A DNA stretch of 64,000 nucleotides, from positions 29,646,465 to 29,710,464 of the forward strand of contig CM042985.1 in NCBI GenBank assembly GCA_023678885.1. The letters run 5' to 3'. The stretch comes from Pogostemon cablin. Taxonomy: Eukaryota; Streptophyta; Magnoliopsida; Lamiales; Lamiaceae. How positions within the stretch are numbered: the stretch's first letter is position 1; each line of letters opens with the position of its first letter. The position numbers and the translations under genes were made by a program. The notes under the pieces were generated by a model. That model was not told where the DNA came from. It saw only the letters and a list, made by a program, of their open reading frames with translations, and made no database searches. This document shows positions 21,889 through 33,707 of the stretch, piece by piece.

Positions 21889-23525
21889 TTAGATCAAAGT
21901 ATCTTCAAAGATGACACAAGCATCATCCGGCGATCTATAATGCTTCAAGTGATGCCCATTTGCCGAATTAATGTCTCCATCTTTGTCCATAAGCTCAAAA
22001 CTTCCCCCTCCATAGGCTCTATGAATCATGAACGGACCCGTCCACTTCGACTTCAACTTGCATGCAAAAAGCTTTAAACGAGAGTTAAAAAGTAATATCT
22101 CGTCTCCTTGCTTGAACTCCTTGTATGAGATCTTATAATCGTGCCACCTCTTCATCCTTTCCTTGTAGATCTCTGAATTCTAGTATGCACGACTCTTGAA
22201 CTCATCAAGTTGATTGATATGAGTCATCCTCAACTCCTTCACATCCTTAAGACTCAAGTTCAAGCTTCTCAAAGCCCAAAACGCTTTGTGTTGGATCTCT
22301 ACAGGTAAGTGGCACGGCTTCCCATAGACAATCTGATACGGCGACATATCTAACACCGTCTTGTAAGCAGTCCGGAACCTCCACAACGCATCATCGAGCT
22401 TCATAGCCCAATCATTCCTATTAGTTCCTACCACTTTTTCAAAATTTGTTTGACTTGACGATTGGAGACCTCCGCTTGCCCATTCGCTTGAGGATGATAG
22501 GGTGTAGTAACCCTATGCTTAACACCATACCCTTTAAGCACCTTCTCTAGAAACTTAATGACGAAGTGGGAACCTCCATCACTAACAAGTGCTCTCGGGA
22601 CTTCATTGCGGGCAAAGATATGTTTTTTTAAGAAAGATATAATAATTTTCGAATCATTCAAGTGAGTGGGAATCGCCTCCACCCACCTAGAAACATAATC
22701 CACAACAAGAAGGATGTAAAGGAATCCATTCGATGGGGGAAAAGACCCCATAAATTTGATACCCCAAACATCAAAGATCTCCACCACTATGCTCGGCTGA
22801 AGCGGCATCTCATCCCTCCTACCTATATTGCCCATGCGTTGACATCTATCGCAAGACGCCACATAGGTCTCACAGTCTTTAAACAAAGTAGGCCAATAAA
22901 GAGCGGATTGAAGTACCTTGGCTGCTGTTTTTTGAGCTCCGAAGTGCCCTCCGTTAGGTTGTGCATGGTAAAATTCGAGAACACTCTCCATCTCCATCTC
23001 GGGCACACACCTACGGACAATAGAATCCGTGCAAATTTTATAAACAAACGGATCATACCATATGAAAGTCTCAACATCCCTCTTGAATTTAACAAGTTGA
23101 TATAGGTTGAGATCTCTTGGAATTTCACCCACGACAATGTAATTGACATAATCCGCATACCACGGATCCACTCCTTGTGCAGCAACCACATATGCACGCT
23201 CAGCCCCTTCAATGAACACTGCCATGATCTTTTTATCCGGGAACATCTCCTCAATATACTCGAAAGAATTATTGCAATGTTCCCTGGTTTCCAGCCTCGA
23301 AAGGTGATCCGCCAAGATGTTTGTAGTACCTTTCTTATCTCGGATCTCCATGTCAAACTCTTGAAGTAAAAGGATCCACCTAATGATTCTAGGCTTCGTC
23401 TCCTTCTTTTCCATCAAGTACAGAATCGCTGAATGATCCGTGTACACTATAGTCTTCATGCCAATCAAATACTGTCGAAACTTGTCGAATGCGTACACCA
23501 CAACCAAGAACTTCTTTTCAGTCAC
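21889..23525 (-). pseudogene. Element B RNase H C-terminus and integrase
   Basis: Minus-strand pol section. RNase H continues from the upstream entry (FLVVVYAFDKFRQYLIG, VYTDHSAILYLM), followed by the tether AVFIEGAERAYVVAAQGVDPWYADY. The integrase has a zinc-binding H-H-C-C block (EFYHAQPNGGHFG ... CDRCQR) and the core with VSDGGSHF and the glutamate in HPQANGQAEVSN. The first catalytic aspartate of the D,D-E triad appears replaced by Lys (GIKFMGSF, where relatives have GIDFMGPF). The C-terminal block LLFNSRLKLFACKLKSKWTGPF is present. A frame change lies near 22430 and a stop near 22158. Inactive. Confidence 0.85.
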
Positions 23526-24573
23526 AGTGTAATTCTTTTACGCCGCATCGAAAGTCTTGCTTGCATAGTAAATGGCGCAGAACTTCTTCTCTCTCAGCTG
23601 CCCAAGCACCACTCCAAGTGCTACATCACTTGCATCACACATAAGTACAAACGGTTGACTCCAATCCGGTGTGATCAAGATAGGAGCAGTGGTAAGCGCC
23701 TCTTTCAAAACCTGAAAAGCTGTTAGACATTCATCATCAAACACGAAAGGAACATCATTTTCAAGTAAGTGAGATAAGGGCATGGAGTATTTTGAGAAAT
23801 CTTTAATGAATCTCCTGTAGAATCCGGCGTGTCCAAGGAAGGACCGCACTCCTTTCTCATTAGTCGGTGGTGGAAGCTTCTCAATAGCCACCACTTTAGC
23901 TCTATAAACTTGCAATCCCTTGGCAGAAACATGATGTCCAAGAACAATCCCGTCTCTCACCACGAAGTGGCACTTCTCCCAATTCAAGACAAGATTAGTC
24001 TCTTGACATCTCTTCAAAACAGTAGCAAGGTTAGACAAATAAATATCAAAAGAGGAACCAAAAATGGAAAAATCGTCCATGAACACCTCCATGATCTTTT
24101 CTATCAACCCATCAAATTTTACCATCATGCATCTCTGAAAAGTAGCAGACGCATTACACAATCCAAATGGCATCTTCCTAAAGGCAAAGGTCGAGTAAGG
24201 GCAAGTAAAAGTAGTCTTTTCTTGATCCTCGGGGGCAATCATAATCTGGTTGTACCCCGAGTACCCGTCCAAGAAACAATAGAACTCAAACCCCGCGAGA
24301 CGATCAAGCATTTGATCCATGAAAGGAAGAGGAAAATGGTCTTTGCATGTATTCTCATTCAACTTCCTATAATCGACACATGTACGACATCCTGTAGGAA
24401 TCCTCATGGCTATCGCTTCTCCATCCTCGGCTTTCACTACAATCATGCCCCCCCTTTTTAGCAACTACATGCAACGGACTCACATGGGGACTATCACTAA
24501 TAGGATATATGATTCCAGCATCCAACCAAGTAAGGATTTGCTTCCTAATCACTTCTTGAATCGCGGGATTCAC
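23526..24573 (-). pseudogene. Element B reverse transcriptase and RNase H N-terminus
   Basis: Contains the RT blocks YPISDSPHVSPLHVVAKKGG, CVDYRKLNENTCKDHFPLPF, FYCFLDGYSGYNQI, MPFGLCNASATFQRCM, the catalytic motif as FMDDFSIFG (F-x-D-D, usual in this lineage), LNWEKCHFVV and HAGFYRRFIKDFS, then RNase H start MCDASDVALGVVLGQ and AIYYASKTF. There is a frameshift at a C/T homopolymer near 24455, just after VVAKK, and an in-frame TAA at about 23536. It would make element cDNA; this copy is inactive. Confidence 0.88.
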
Positions 24574-24585
24574 CCTCTGCTGATT

Positions 24586-25722
24586 CTAAACACTAGCCTT
24601 GGCCTCCTCAAGCAATCTTATTCGATGCATGCAATACGAAGGACTTATACCTTTCAAATCCTCTAGAGACCAACCAATCGCAGACTTATACTTCCTAAGA
24701 ACATTCAATAGCTCCTCAAGTTGATCATCATCAATAGACAAAGATACAATTACCGGATATTTGTCATTGTCGCCAAGAAAGGCGTACTTCAAGTGCTCCG
24801 GTAACGGTTTCAGCTCCTCCTTCTTCTCTTCCATTGGAGTGCTTTCTCTATCCAAAGGCAAGTACTTCCTAGTCCACTTGAGCTCCTCCACTTTAGTTCT
24901 TTGCGATTCATACCTGTCATCACCCAAAGCAAGTAAGTTCTCAAGAAATTCAATACATACCTCGTTGGAGAGACCGTCAAGCTCCGTAGTGGGATAAGTA
25001 AGAGACTCCATCAAACATATGTCAAGGGGGTCCTTCGAAAGGATCAGAGACATATCCTCCTTCACAATCTCCTCCACCACATCAATACTATGATATTGAG
25101 ACTCCATGGGCATCTTCATTGCTTTGTCAAGGTTGAATAGAAATTCTTCTTTGTCCATCCGCAACCTGAGCTCCCCCTTTTGAACATCAATCATAGCTCC
25201 AGCAGTAGCAAGGAAAGGTCTCCCCAAGATAAAAGGGATATTATCCTTGTCATCATCCATATCTAGCATAAGAAAATTCACCGGAAAGACTAGCTTCTCC
25301 ACTTTGACGAGTACGTCTTCAATGATTCCTCTCGAAAACTTTATCGACCTGTCCGTCAATTGGAGAGCCACTGTTGTAGGAGTTAACTCCCCCAAATCAA
25401 GCATCTGAAAAATAGACAATGACATCAAATTGATGCTTGCACCTAGATCGCACAAAGCTCGTCGTGCCGGCCCTTTTTCAATTTCACATAAGATAGTAAA
25501 GCTTTCCGGATCCTTCATCTTTTGTGGCAACTTCCTCTGAATGATCGAGCTGCAATTCTCCAACAAATTCACCGTTTCAACTCCAATCAAACTTCTCTTT
25601 TTCAATAATATGTCTTTAAAAAATCGGGCATAGTATGACATCTCCATTATTGCTTCCGAGAAATGAATGCTCAAGCTTATCTTATTCATTATCTCTGAAA
25701 ACTTCTTGAACTTCTCTTCCAA
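24586..25722 (-). pseudogene. Element B aspartic protease and protease-RT linker
   Basis: A 378-residue minus-strand frame. The retropepsin active site reads CDLGASINLMSLSIFQML, where D-L-G-A replaces the common D-T-G/D-S-G as is usual in Athila. ILGRPFLATAGAMIDVQKGEL is the flap/C-terminal signature. The linker that follows (MPMESQYHSIDVVEE ... LSKDPLDICLM ... KYLPL ... LPEHLKYAFLGDNDKYPVI) leads into RT. It is open throughout and ends in a stop just before the RT entry. It processes Gag-Pol in the particle. Confidence 0.85.
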
Positions 25723-25949
25723 TCCCTTCTTGACAAGCTTATAAGGAAATTGAGGAGGTATCTTTATTTTGGGAATGCCTCATTCATCACGTTCAACCTT
25801 CTCCGCTTTCTCCTTTTCCGCTCTCAATTGCTTGGCTCTCTCCCACTTTTTCTCTGCTACTATCTCTGTACTTTGCTCATTCTGAACCACTAGAGTAGCA
25901 TCAATATCATTGAGAGAGTTCATTGTAAAAATAGGCAAGTTCTTCATGG

Positions 25950-26475
25950 GTTCGACCTAGGTTCGACCTGTGGAACAGGTCGAACTAGGCACGTAGTGGT
26001 CGAGCGGGTCGTCTGAAATGCTGATCCCACTTTGAAGTTGAGGTTCGACCTGGGTTCGACCTGTTGGACAGGTCGAACTAATGCCCTCCAGGTTGAACCG
26101 ACCTACTGTACTTCTTCCGCCATTCGGTTCGACCATAGTTCGACCTGTGTTATAGGTCGAACCATGCTCATCTTGGTCAAACCATGCTCGTCGTGGTCGA
26201 ACTATTGCTGTGACAAAACATGGTGCTCCAAGATGTACGGTTCGACCTGCTGTCCAGGTCGAACCGCCATGGTTTTGGTCGAATCGGTGTTCTGGAAAAA
26301 CAGAGTGCTCCGGATGGTATGGTTCGACCACAGTTTGACCTGCTAGATAGGTCGAACCATAAGTATGTTGGTCGAACCCATGCTGGTTCGCCTCCAGATC
26401 ATGTCCACTGTACAGGTTCAACCTCCCATGTGTGGTTCGACCTTCTATGTTGGTCGAACCATGATCGAATCTTAT
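25950..26475. repeat. Element B gag-protease spacer array of GGTCGAACC words
   Basis: About 20 copies of GGTCGAACC or its complement GGTTCGACC, mostly as inverted pairs around a 5-12 base loop (for example GGTTCGACCTGTTGGACAGG). The array stays open in the gag frame. Element D carries the same arrangement at 41158-41660. Confidence 0.8.
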
Positions 26476-28027
26476 CCTAGACATGTCCGTCTTCAATTCC
26501 GGCCTCATTGGTCCCTCGTACTGCGTTCCAGACCTCAGTGTGATGGCATTGCAAGGCTTAGGATTCTCAATACTCTGGGACGGAAGCTTCTCTTTCTCCA
26601 TAGATTGAGTCAATGTATTAACGTTCTCTGCAATCTTTCCCATCAATAATGTAAGGTCTCTAACTTGCGTGGACAAATCCTTATGATGATCATCAATTTT
26701 CTTCTCAAGTTTAGCCTCAAGGCGGTTCACTCTTTCATCATTCTTCGCCATATACCTGTTCACCGTATCCTCGAAACCCGGCTTCCCTTCTTCCACTTTA
26801 GCTCCCTGATCAACCCCCTTAGAAGCTTGAATTGCATTGTTCGGATTGCTCCATGCAAACTCAGGCCTCCTTGGTTGTTGTTGGTATCCACCAGGGGGAC
26901 CACGATTGTTATAGTTCCCTCGGTAGTTTCGGTTTCCTTGATCAGGATACCTAGTTCCTTGAATACTTTGACCCATGGCATAATTTACCTCTTCCATCTC
27001 CTCTTGGATTGTTCCATCATTCATTAGTTCCTGATGCATGATTGGTACGCACTGAGATATATCGCTGATCTGCTGCTGTTGGGACTCAACTAGCTTGTTG
27101 ATATTGGACAAGCTAGAGACGATCTCATCCTCTCTACTTGTTTTTACCATTGCATATTCAACCTGAGCTACTTTTCCAAGGACATAAGTACCTCTAACTC
27201 TATCAGTTGGCCAATCCATTGAATTCATCGAAATATCTTCAAACAACTTCTCGGCCTATACGAATGACTTTGTAAGAAATGCTCCATTATAATAAGCATC
27301 CAATAACACTCGTGAATCACAGTCCAATCCATTGGAGAATATACTAATATATTGAGCATTAGATAGCTCATGTTGAGGACACTTGCGAAGCATGTCCTTG
27401 AATCTGTCCCAAGCTTCGTGAAACTTCTCACCTCCACCAATAGCAAATTGGTTAATGTCTTGTTTCATCTTAAACACCTTTGAAGGTGGCATGTACCTCT
27501 CCAAGAACCTTAGCTTCAATTGCTCCCAAGTGGTGCATTCAGCTGCATTGATAGTATCGTACCAATCTCTCGCCTTTTCAGATAGCGAGAATTTGAACAA
27601 GAGGATCTTCCTAGCATCTTCATGATCTCCTGCGTCTTTCTGGGTGCTTGCATAACCCAAGAACTTGTTGAGATGCTGCTGTGGATCCTCGAAAGTCCCT
27701 CCGGCGAAAGAGTTTCTCTCTATCACACTAATAAGAGCGGGATGAAGATCGAAATCCGCATTCGCCCCCTTGCTCCTAGAAGTCCAAACGGATGGCTAGA
27801 TTATCCGCGTTCGCTACCATGTTGACTGCTCCTACTCCCAAATTCAATTCGGTTGTAGCTTCAATAGTTTTCGAATTTCGCTCGTCAACTTCAACTCCAA
27901 AATTCAGAGCTTCAGTTGGATCAATAATCTTTGCTTTGCTCTTCTTCTTCTTCTTCTTCTTCTTCGACGATGCTCCAATCTCAGGATTACAGGGTTCAAG
28001 TTCACCTTTCTTTGATCTCGTGAGCAT
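25957..28027 (-). pseudogene. Element B gag, with an in-frame GRT/VEP repeat tail
   Basis: Starts MLTRSKKGELEPCNPEIGAS at 28027 and carries a run of Lys from a CTT microsatellite. A frameshift follows near 27780. The capsid-like block is NSFAGGTFEDPQQHLNKFLG, LFKFSLSEKARDWYDTI, RFLERYMPPSKVF and MLRKCPQHELSNAQ. An in-frame TAG lies near 27255. The C-terminal part runs through NAITLRSGTQYEGP and then continues open for about 500 bp through the GGTCGAACC array, giving repeats of the type GST-x-GRT and VEP. No zinc knuckle is seen. Confidence 0.8.
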
Positions 28028-28114
28028 ACACCTGAAAAGAAAGAGAATTAAACAGCAAAACAAGAAAAAAATAGCCCTAATAAACTAGAATTAACAAAAA
28101 GATATTTTAAGCCG

Positions 28115-28132
28115 TCCCCGGCAACGGCGCCA
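28115..28132 (-). other. Element B primer-binding site (tRNA-Asp)
   Basis: Minus strand TGGCGCCGTTGCCGGGGA, an 18-base perfect complement to the 3' end of plant tRNA-Asp(GTC), six bases inside the 5' LTR. Confidence 0.9.
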
Positions 28133-28138
28133 AAAACT

Positions 28139-29846
28139 TGATGGGCTTTTTCTCAACACACAATTATAATCCCCAAGTATGAAGGATATCAATCGTAGTT
28201 TCGAAGGTGACCAAGTTAAATATCGAATCCACGGAACGGTTAAATATCACTTTGTTTATATTCTAATTAATTATGACTATGTAAGAATTTGTAATTGTTT
28301 GGTGATTTAACTAAGTAATAACTATGAACTAAGATAGCAATTTAATAACAAGAGCAAGAGAAAAGCGGTTGTGATCAAATAAGATAATAGGTAGTTCGTC
28401 AGGTAATCCAGTTTCATTCGTTAATTCATACTTTTGTGTGTCAATGTCCGACTCTGCCTTGTGGTTTATGGACGCATCACTAGACCATGCAAATCTACTC
28501 TATAGACACAAGTAAATAAGCGTTTGACACGTGCGAGTCTCCTCGGAACAAGACGCATACTTAACTTCCCTTTCTAGGTACTATCATAATTAATTATTTC
28601 TCGTGCACTTAGTACTCTAACCCGATTTGATCTCCCTTTATACGTACTATTGACATATACTCTTTATCCTACTTATTAACCCGAATACGAATGATTCAAT
28701 TAATAAATATTCATATAAGATAGTTCTAATAAGACTTCGGAATCCCTTCACGTAGAATTATAACAATAAACCCTGCTCAACAGTGAACGCACTCAACCAA
28801 TAACCATGTTATGTATTCAGACTCTACACAACGATTATTGATGCACAAAACGACTATGAGTATGGATTAAAAACGTGCAATCTTATATAAAATAAATCAT
28901 AAGTAGTGTTGTATGGAGTATACACACGAAATACAAATCAACTCATGAAACCTTCATAACCCTAGAACTACCGAAGCGGTTCTAGCCCATGATTGATCTA
29001 AGAACAATCATGGTTAGGTGGACCGATCTTACTTGAATATCCAGCGGAACCTCTGTCACAGCTCCTCCGGATGATGGAGGATCGTCTCCTCTCTCCAATC
29101 CACGTCTCCTTGTCTCTTCTTATGATTCTCAATCAAAAGCTCTCTTGTCTTGACTGCTTGAGCTTCTTTTTATACTTGTAATCACATCCCTAGGGCTTGG
29201 AATGGGCTTTTCAAGTGATCACATGCGGTTTGGCCTCAAAAATCCGGATAAGGTAAGTTTCTGTGCATTGGTTCGACCTCAGCAAACAGGTCGAACCATG
29301 GGCAGCAGGTCGAACCACATGTCAAACCCTGTATCTGGATGCATTCTGCACTCGGTTCGACTTCTTGTACAGGTCGAACCACATCCCCTTTGGTCGAACC
29401 ACAGGTCGAACCGCACTACTGAACAATTTCTGCTCCTGGTTCGACCAACTGACTGGTCAAACCCCAACGTCATGGTCGAATCCTACTTCTCGCGAACTGG
29501 TTTGACCACGGTTCGACCTGTTCAACAGGTCGAACCCCTTGGTTCTGGTCGAACTCTCCTCATGTTCGTTCGACGACGTTGGTTCGACCTGTTGGAGAGG
29601 TCGAATCCTCCTCCAATTAGGTCGAACCACACTCCTTCCTTGGCGGTTCGTATGGCTTCGACTACGTCTCTTCAATTCTTGGCACTTTCACTCCGATTTA
29701 GCTATCAAAACCACTCATAAAGCTCCACTAACACCTGATTCATGCTAGTTTACAATATTCATAGGTTTTCCACCTATTTCCACTTCTAAACTCTCCAAAA
29801 CTAGCACAAAACACCATGCTAAACTTGTGAATTTACACACTCATCA
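28139..29846 (-). repeat. Element B 5' LTR
   Basis: 1,708 bp, TGATGGGC...ACTCATCA, with the GGTCGAACC array at about 29270-29650 and TATA at 29167-29174 (minus). It is slightly longer than the partner LTR through indels, including one inside the array near 29480. Confidence 0.92.
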
Positions 29847-31116
29847 ATGGCTTACCTCCCCTCACACTAACATTCATGCATATCTTAATATATGATTCAA
29901 TTAAACCACTCATCATACTATTGGAATGACCATCCTAATACCATGAAAAGAGAATTTAATCACACAAATAGTGAAATGAAACATGAATCATTAATCATAA
30001 AAGGAAGTCCAAAATTAACTCAATTCAACATCTCAAATCCTACATATCTAGCATTATTCTCAACCAATCATATGATTAGCCCTACTATAGGACTAGCCAC
30101 TACACATTGTGATTATATTATTACAAATCAAGCTTTGCTTCATTTGAGCCAAAATAAGAAGAAAATCAACAAATGAAAAGTAGATTGGCTTCCCTTTCAT
30201 GGATAAACCTTCATTCTCTTCAATATGCTAACTTCTTCAATCCTTGAAGCTTTCCTCTTCTCAAATGGTGGATGGATGGATTGGATGATGGATTGATGAA
30301 GATCAAGTTGAGTGGATGGATGAATTGAAGGGTGGAAGAGATGGATCGGATGAAGTGTGTGAAATGGTGGTGAGAAAGTGTGTGTGCGTGTGTTAATCTC
30401 TAAAAAACTTTCAAATGAGGCTCCCCCTGTAATTTTCGCACCAATTGTGCATTTTTACCCCTTAGGGACCTTCTAGAAGCTTCTGGAATTTTCTGACTTT
30501 TTCCTGCTTTTTACCCAGCTCGACTCGAGTAGCCAACTTGAGCTACTGTCTGTCAAGTCGAGTTGCGTGGCTCTGTAAATTGGATGGTTTTTCGACCCTA
30601 GCTCGACTCGAGTTGCAAGTCGAGTTACGTCTTGCAACTCGAGTTAGCTCACTGGATGATTTTGGACGCTGCTCTGCCCCAACTTGACTTGTTGCTCGAC
30701 TTACTCCGACCCAGCTCGACTCGGGTTGACTAACTCGAGTTCTTGCCTGTCAACTCATGTCAGCTCCTTCAGAATATGGATTTTCTTCGGCACTCAACTC
30801 GACTTGAGTTGCAAGTCGAGTTGGACATTGCAACTCGAGTTGAGCTCTTGGACACATTCTGACCCTACTCGATTCGAGTTGCAAGTAAAGTAAGACATTG
30901 CAACTCGAGTTGTGTGTTCTTCAGCCCGTTTCAGCTCTCGATTCCGTTTTTGACCTGTTTCACATACATTTAAACTCATTTTCACACATTTATCAGCTTG
31001 TACACATCTCTCCTAATTAACATAAAATTCCACCAAAAGTTACACAAATACGGATAAAAACATACAAAAATTCACAAATAAAGACACTAAAACCTAAGTG
31101 AAAATGACGACGATCA
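29847..31116 (-). repeat. Element F 3' LTR, second part
   Basis: Continues the LTR interrupted at 15764. It contains U3 with an array of CTCGACTCGAGTTG/CAACTCGAGT words (30518-30915), then the U3 start ...GACGATCA at 31116. The TATA position is mutated here (GCATTTTTACC) compared with 62402-62414 in the partner LTR (GCATTTATACC). Confidence 0.88.
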
Positions 31117-33400
31117 ACTCCCCAAACTTAAAGTGTTGTTCGTCCTCGAACAACGAAAAATAATAAACAAGAGGAGTAATTTTCACCTAAAAAAACACCT
31201 AACGAAATAAAGCACACACATCACGAGTAATAAGGACTACAAGATCATATTAAGTATCCCTACGTCATCGAACCTATAACATGAAAGATTAACGAGTTCA
31301 ATCTTAAGAATGACAAAAGAGTAATCAGACCCCTTTCAATCCAAGCCTCTTATAGGTTATCAAATTCACTCAACACTCTATAGAGTAGGGTGTTTAACAT
31401 CACTCATCAACCGGTTAGAACCGACTTACCATAGGCTTGCTCATGGACTATGTTCACAAGCCACCCTAGTTTCAATAAGTGATCAAAAGGTCTTTCTCTT
31501 AGGATGTAATGTTTAAGCTCTTTGATAAGGTAGGAAACTTTGGATAATAGTGACTAATCAAGTGTGGATAATCAAAGATATGATTCTTTTCTTCAACTTC
31601 CTCACTTTCAAACTTCCTTCCTTGTAATTGTTCAAGAATACTAAACATCAACATACCATGAATTTATTGAGCTTCTTTTGAATGGAATACTTCTTATTTA
31701 TTTTATTTTTTTGCATTCCTTGAGCATATTTTAGGATTTTGCTCCTTTTTCACTTTTGTTGAAGTTGCACTTGCTTTTTATCTTGAGCTCTTTCATCATT
31801 TTTCTTGAGTTAACCTTTTTCCATTTATTTGCACATTTTTCCACATCTTCCCTTGTAAACCATCATCATCCTCAATTATCCACACATAGGTTAAAAATAT
31901 AAGGCTCAAGGTTTTCAAGGCTTGTATTGTGCTCAAATCATAAAGAAAAGGCTTATAGGCTCAAAGTGGTTAACTAGGGATAATGTTTTTGGTAAGAAAT
32001 TTTATGGCTATGACTTCATTTAACAAGGATGACCTAAGATCATATCACAAATTTTACTCATTCGGGCTTCGTTCCTATAGTCCATGAGCAAGTTCTAGTT
32101 TGTCTAAGTACAACCGGTCCTCTTATCAAGAATTTACCATGGAGGCACGGTTGAGGCTCAATTCTCACAAGCTTTTACTTGGACCAAAAGAAACCTAATT
32201 ACCCTCCCTTCATACTTCTCAAAATTGAACAAATTATGTAATTCATGTCACAATTTCAACAAGTAGAAACCATCAACATACTTGTCATCACTCATCACAA
32301 ACAATGCATCATAGCTTACATTCAAAAAGACTCAACACATTCTCAAAACATACCACCAAGCATTCTTATACAAGAATAAGAATTCACACATACAAATAAG
32401 AAAAGACTCACCAAACTAAAATCATAACAAAAGCACATAACGTACATAACCAAAATCATCCATCACTAGAAATCAAAGCATATCACATCATCATCCATAA
32501 CAAATAAGCTCAACAAACATTCCATCCTTATTCAAAAATAAAAAAGCAAATAAAGCAAGTAAACCTCCCACAAACATAACACATGAAGTAGCATGCTAAT
32601 CAAATACGATCTAAATCAATATCAATTCATGTCAAGCAATGTCGAAGTGATAAAATGTAGAGTGAACTCCCTTAAACATTTGAGAATGGAAATGGATGGC
32701 ATGAGCTTCCGAATCGCATCTACAACGACTTCTCAATATAATCTTCGGGCTCAATTCATGCTTCCACTATACTTCATTTATGCTCAACAACCATTAGCTC
32801 AACACTTGTCATAAAAATAAGGACTATCATGCACTTCAACTCAACCAAACGAACCAAAATTATAACCAAACTCATGAGAAAATTTTTAAAATTGTCCCAA
32901 TTTTATACAAGACAATCAAGATGACCCAATTTCACACAAGACAATCAAGATAATCACTCTATCAATATGATACATCAAGCATACACAAGTGGTAAGGCAC
33001 ACTACACACTTTTCCTTCAAACTTAAATCGAAATAAGTTGAGAATTAAGTTCACAAAAAGTGGTGAGTCTTACCCTTGTAGTGTCCACCATTGATCATCA
33101 TAAAATTACCTTGTGATGACGTATGTGCATTACAACATTCAAGTATGGCCACCACACACTCTCTCCCCAAACTTAAATTAACACAAGTGTTAAATTTAAG
33201 TTTGTAAATAGTGGTGCAACATACATCTTCATTCCAAATCTAGCATATCTCGTCTCCTCTATAAGTATTTTCTCCATGAGCACATTCCACCTACACCAAA
33301 AATACAAGAAGAATACAACTAAAGAAACAAACTTATTAAAATGGGTTGCCTCCCATTAAGCGCTCGATTTAACGTCGTCGAGCTAGACGCATTTAAACTC
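31117..33400 (-). other. Element F 3' untranslated region
   Basis: No ORF and no env-like gene. A purine tract lies next to the LTR (minus AAGTTTGGGGAG). A perfect 8-bp stem with 4-base loop is at 31135-31154 (minus GTTGTTCGAGGACGAACAAC). Non-coding blocks shared with B, D and E lie at about 31489-31553 and 32022-32045. Confidence 0.7.
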
Positions 33401-33707
33401 TTAACAATCGGAGAAATCCAAGACCCAATCAGGCCTCATCTTCACTTTAAACATCTCCTTAACAACCTTTTTATCAACACTTCGTGCTCCTCTAACACTT
33501 GAACTCACTTCGTTTCCTCTTTTTCTCACATTTTTAAATCCCAGAGGCCCTTTATCAATCTTCCAATCAACATGTGGATTCCCCCCAAACTTGTTCCTCT
33601 TTGAAGAAAAATTTCCTGCAAATTCAAGTAAGAAGTTAGTTAATTCTATATCTTTTAAAATTTCACTTACCACTCGATCTCGATCATCCGGAAGCTTAAT
33701 AGGTGGC
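33401..33707 (-). CDS. Element F C-terminal tail replacing pol
   Basis: Minus-strand frame that continues the protease frame of 58692-59191 across composite E. It reads RVVSEILKDIELTNFLLEFA, then VDWKIDKGPLGFKNVRKRGN, then GARSVDKKVVKEMFKVKMRPD and ends with a stop. The same WKIDK...SVDKK...KV(K/R)MR-D tail closes element D. It resembles neither RT nor integrase, and its function is unknown. It was split from the protease by the insertion at 33707/33708. Confidence 0.6.

Larger units (their letters stand above)
15765..29846 (-). mobile_element. Element B: near full-length Athila retrotransposon
   Basis: A 14.1-kb element with direct LTRs (15765-17430 and 28139-29846) and a perfect duplication ATGGC (15760-15764, 29847-29851). 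It was inserted into an LTR of element F. In the minus orientation the order is 5' LTR, perfect 18-base tRNA-Asp site, gag, protease, RT, RNase H, integrase, env-like ORF, 3' LTR. This is the canonical Athila order. Every ORF is broken by at least one stop or frameshift, so it is now inactive. The LTRs differ by a few percent and several indels by eye, making it older than insertion A. Confidence 0.93.

Noticed and set aside
22662..23105. Long plus-strand frames opposite integrase, RT and protease (22662-23105, 23829-24461, 54746-55476)
   Set aside because: They are shadows of well-supported minus-strand pol genes.
28115..28138. tRNA-Asp gene fragments at 28115, 42904, 44959, 57126 and 61261
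   Set aside because: Only the last 18 bases of the tRNA are present, always next to an LTR end. They are primer-binding sites.
29892..30176. Plus-strand frames at 29892-30176 and 61849-62133
   Set aside because: They are duplicate frames within the two LTRs of element F, on the antisense strand and without recognisable domains.
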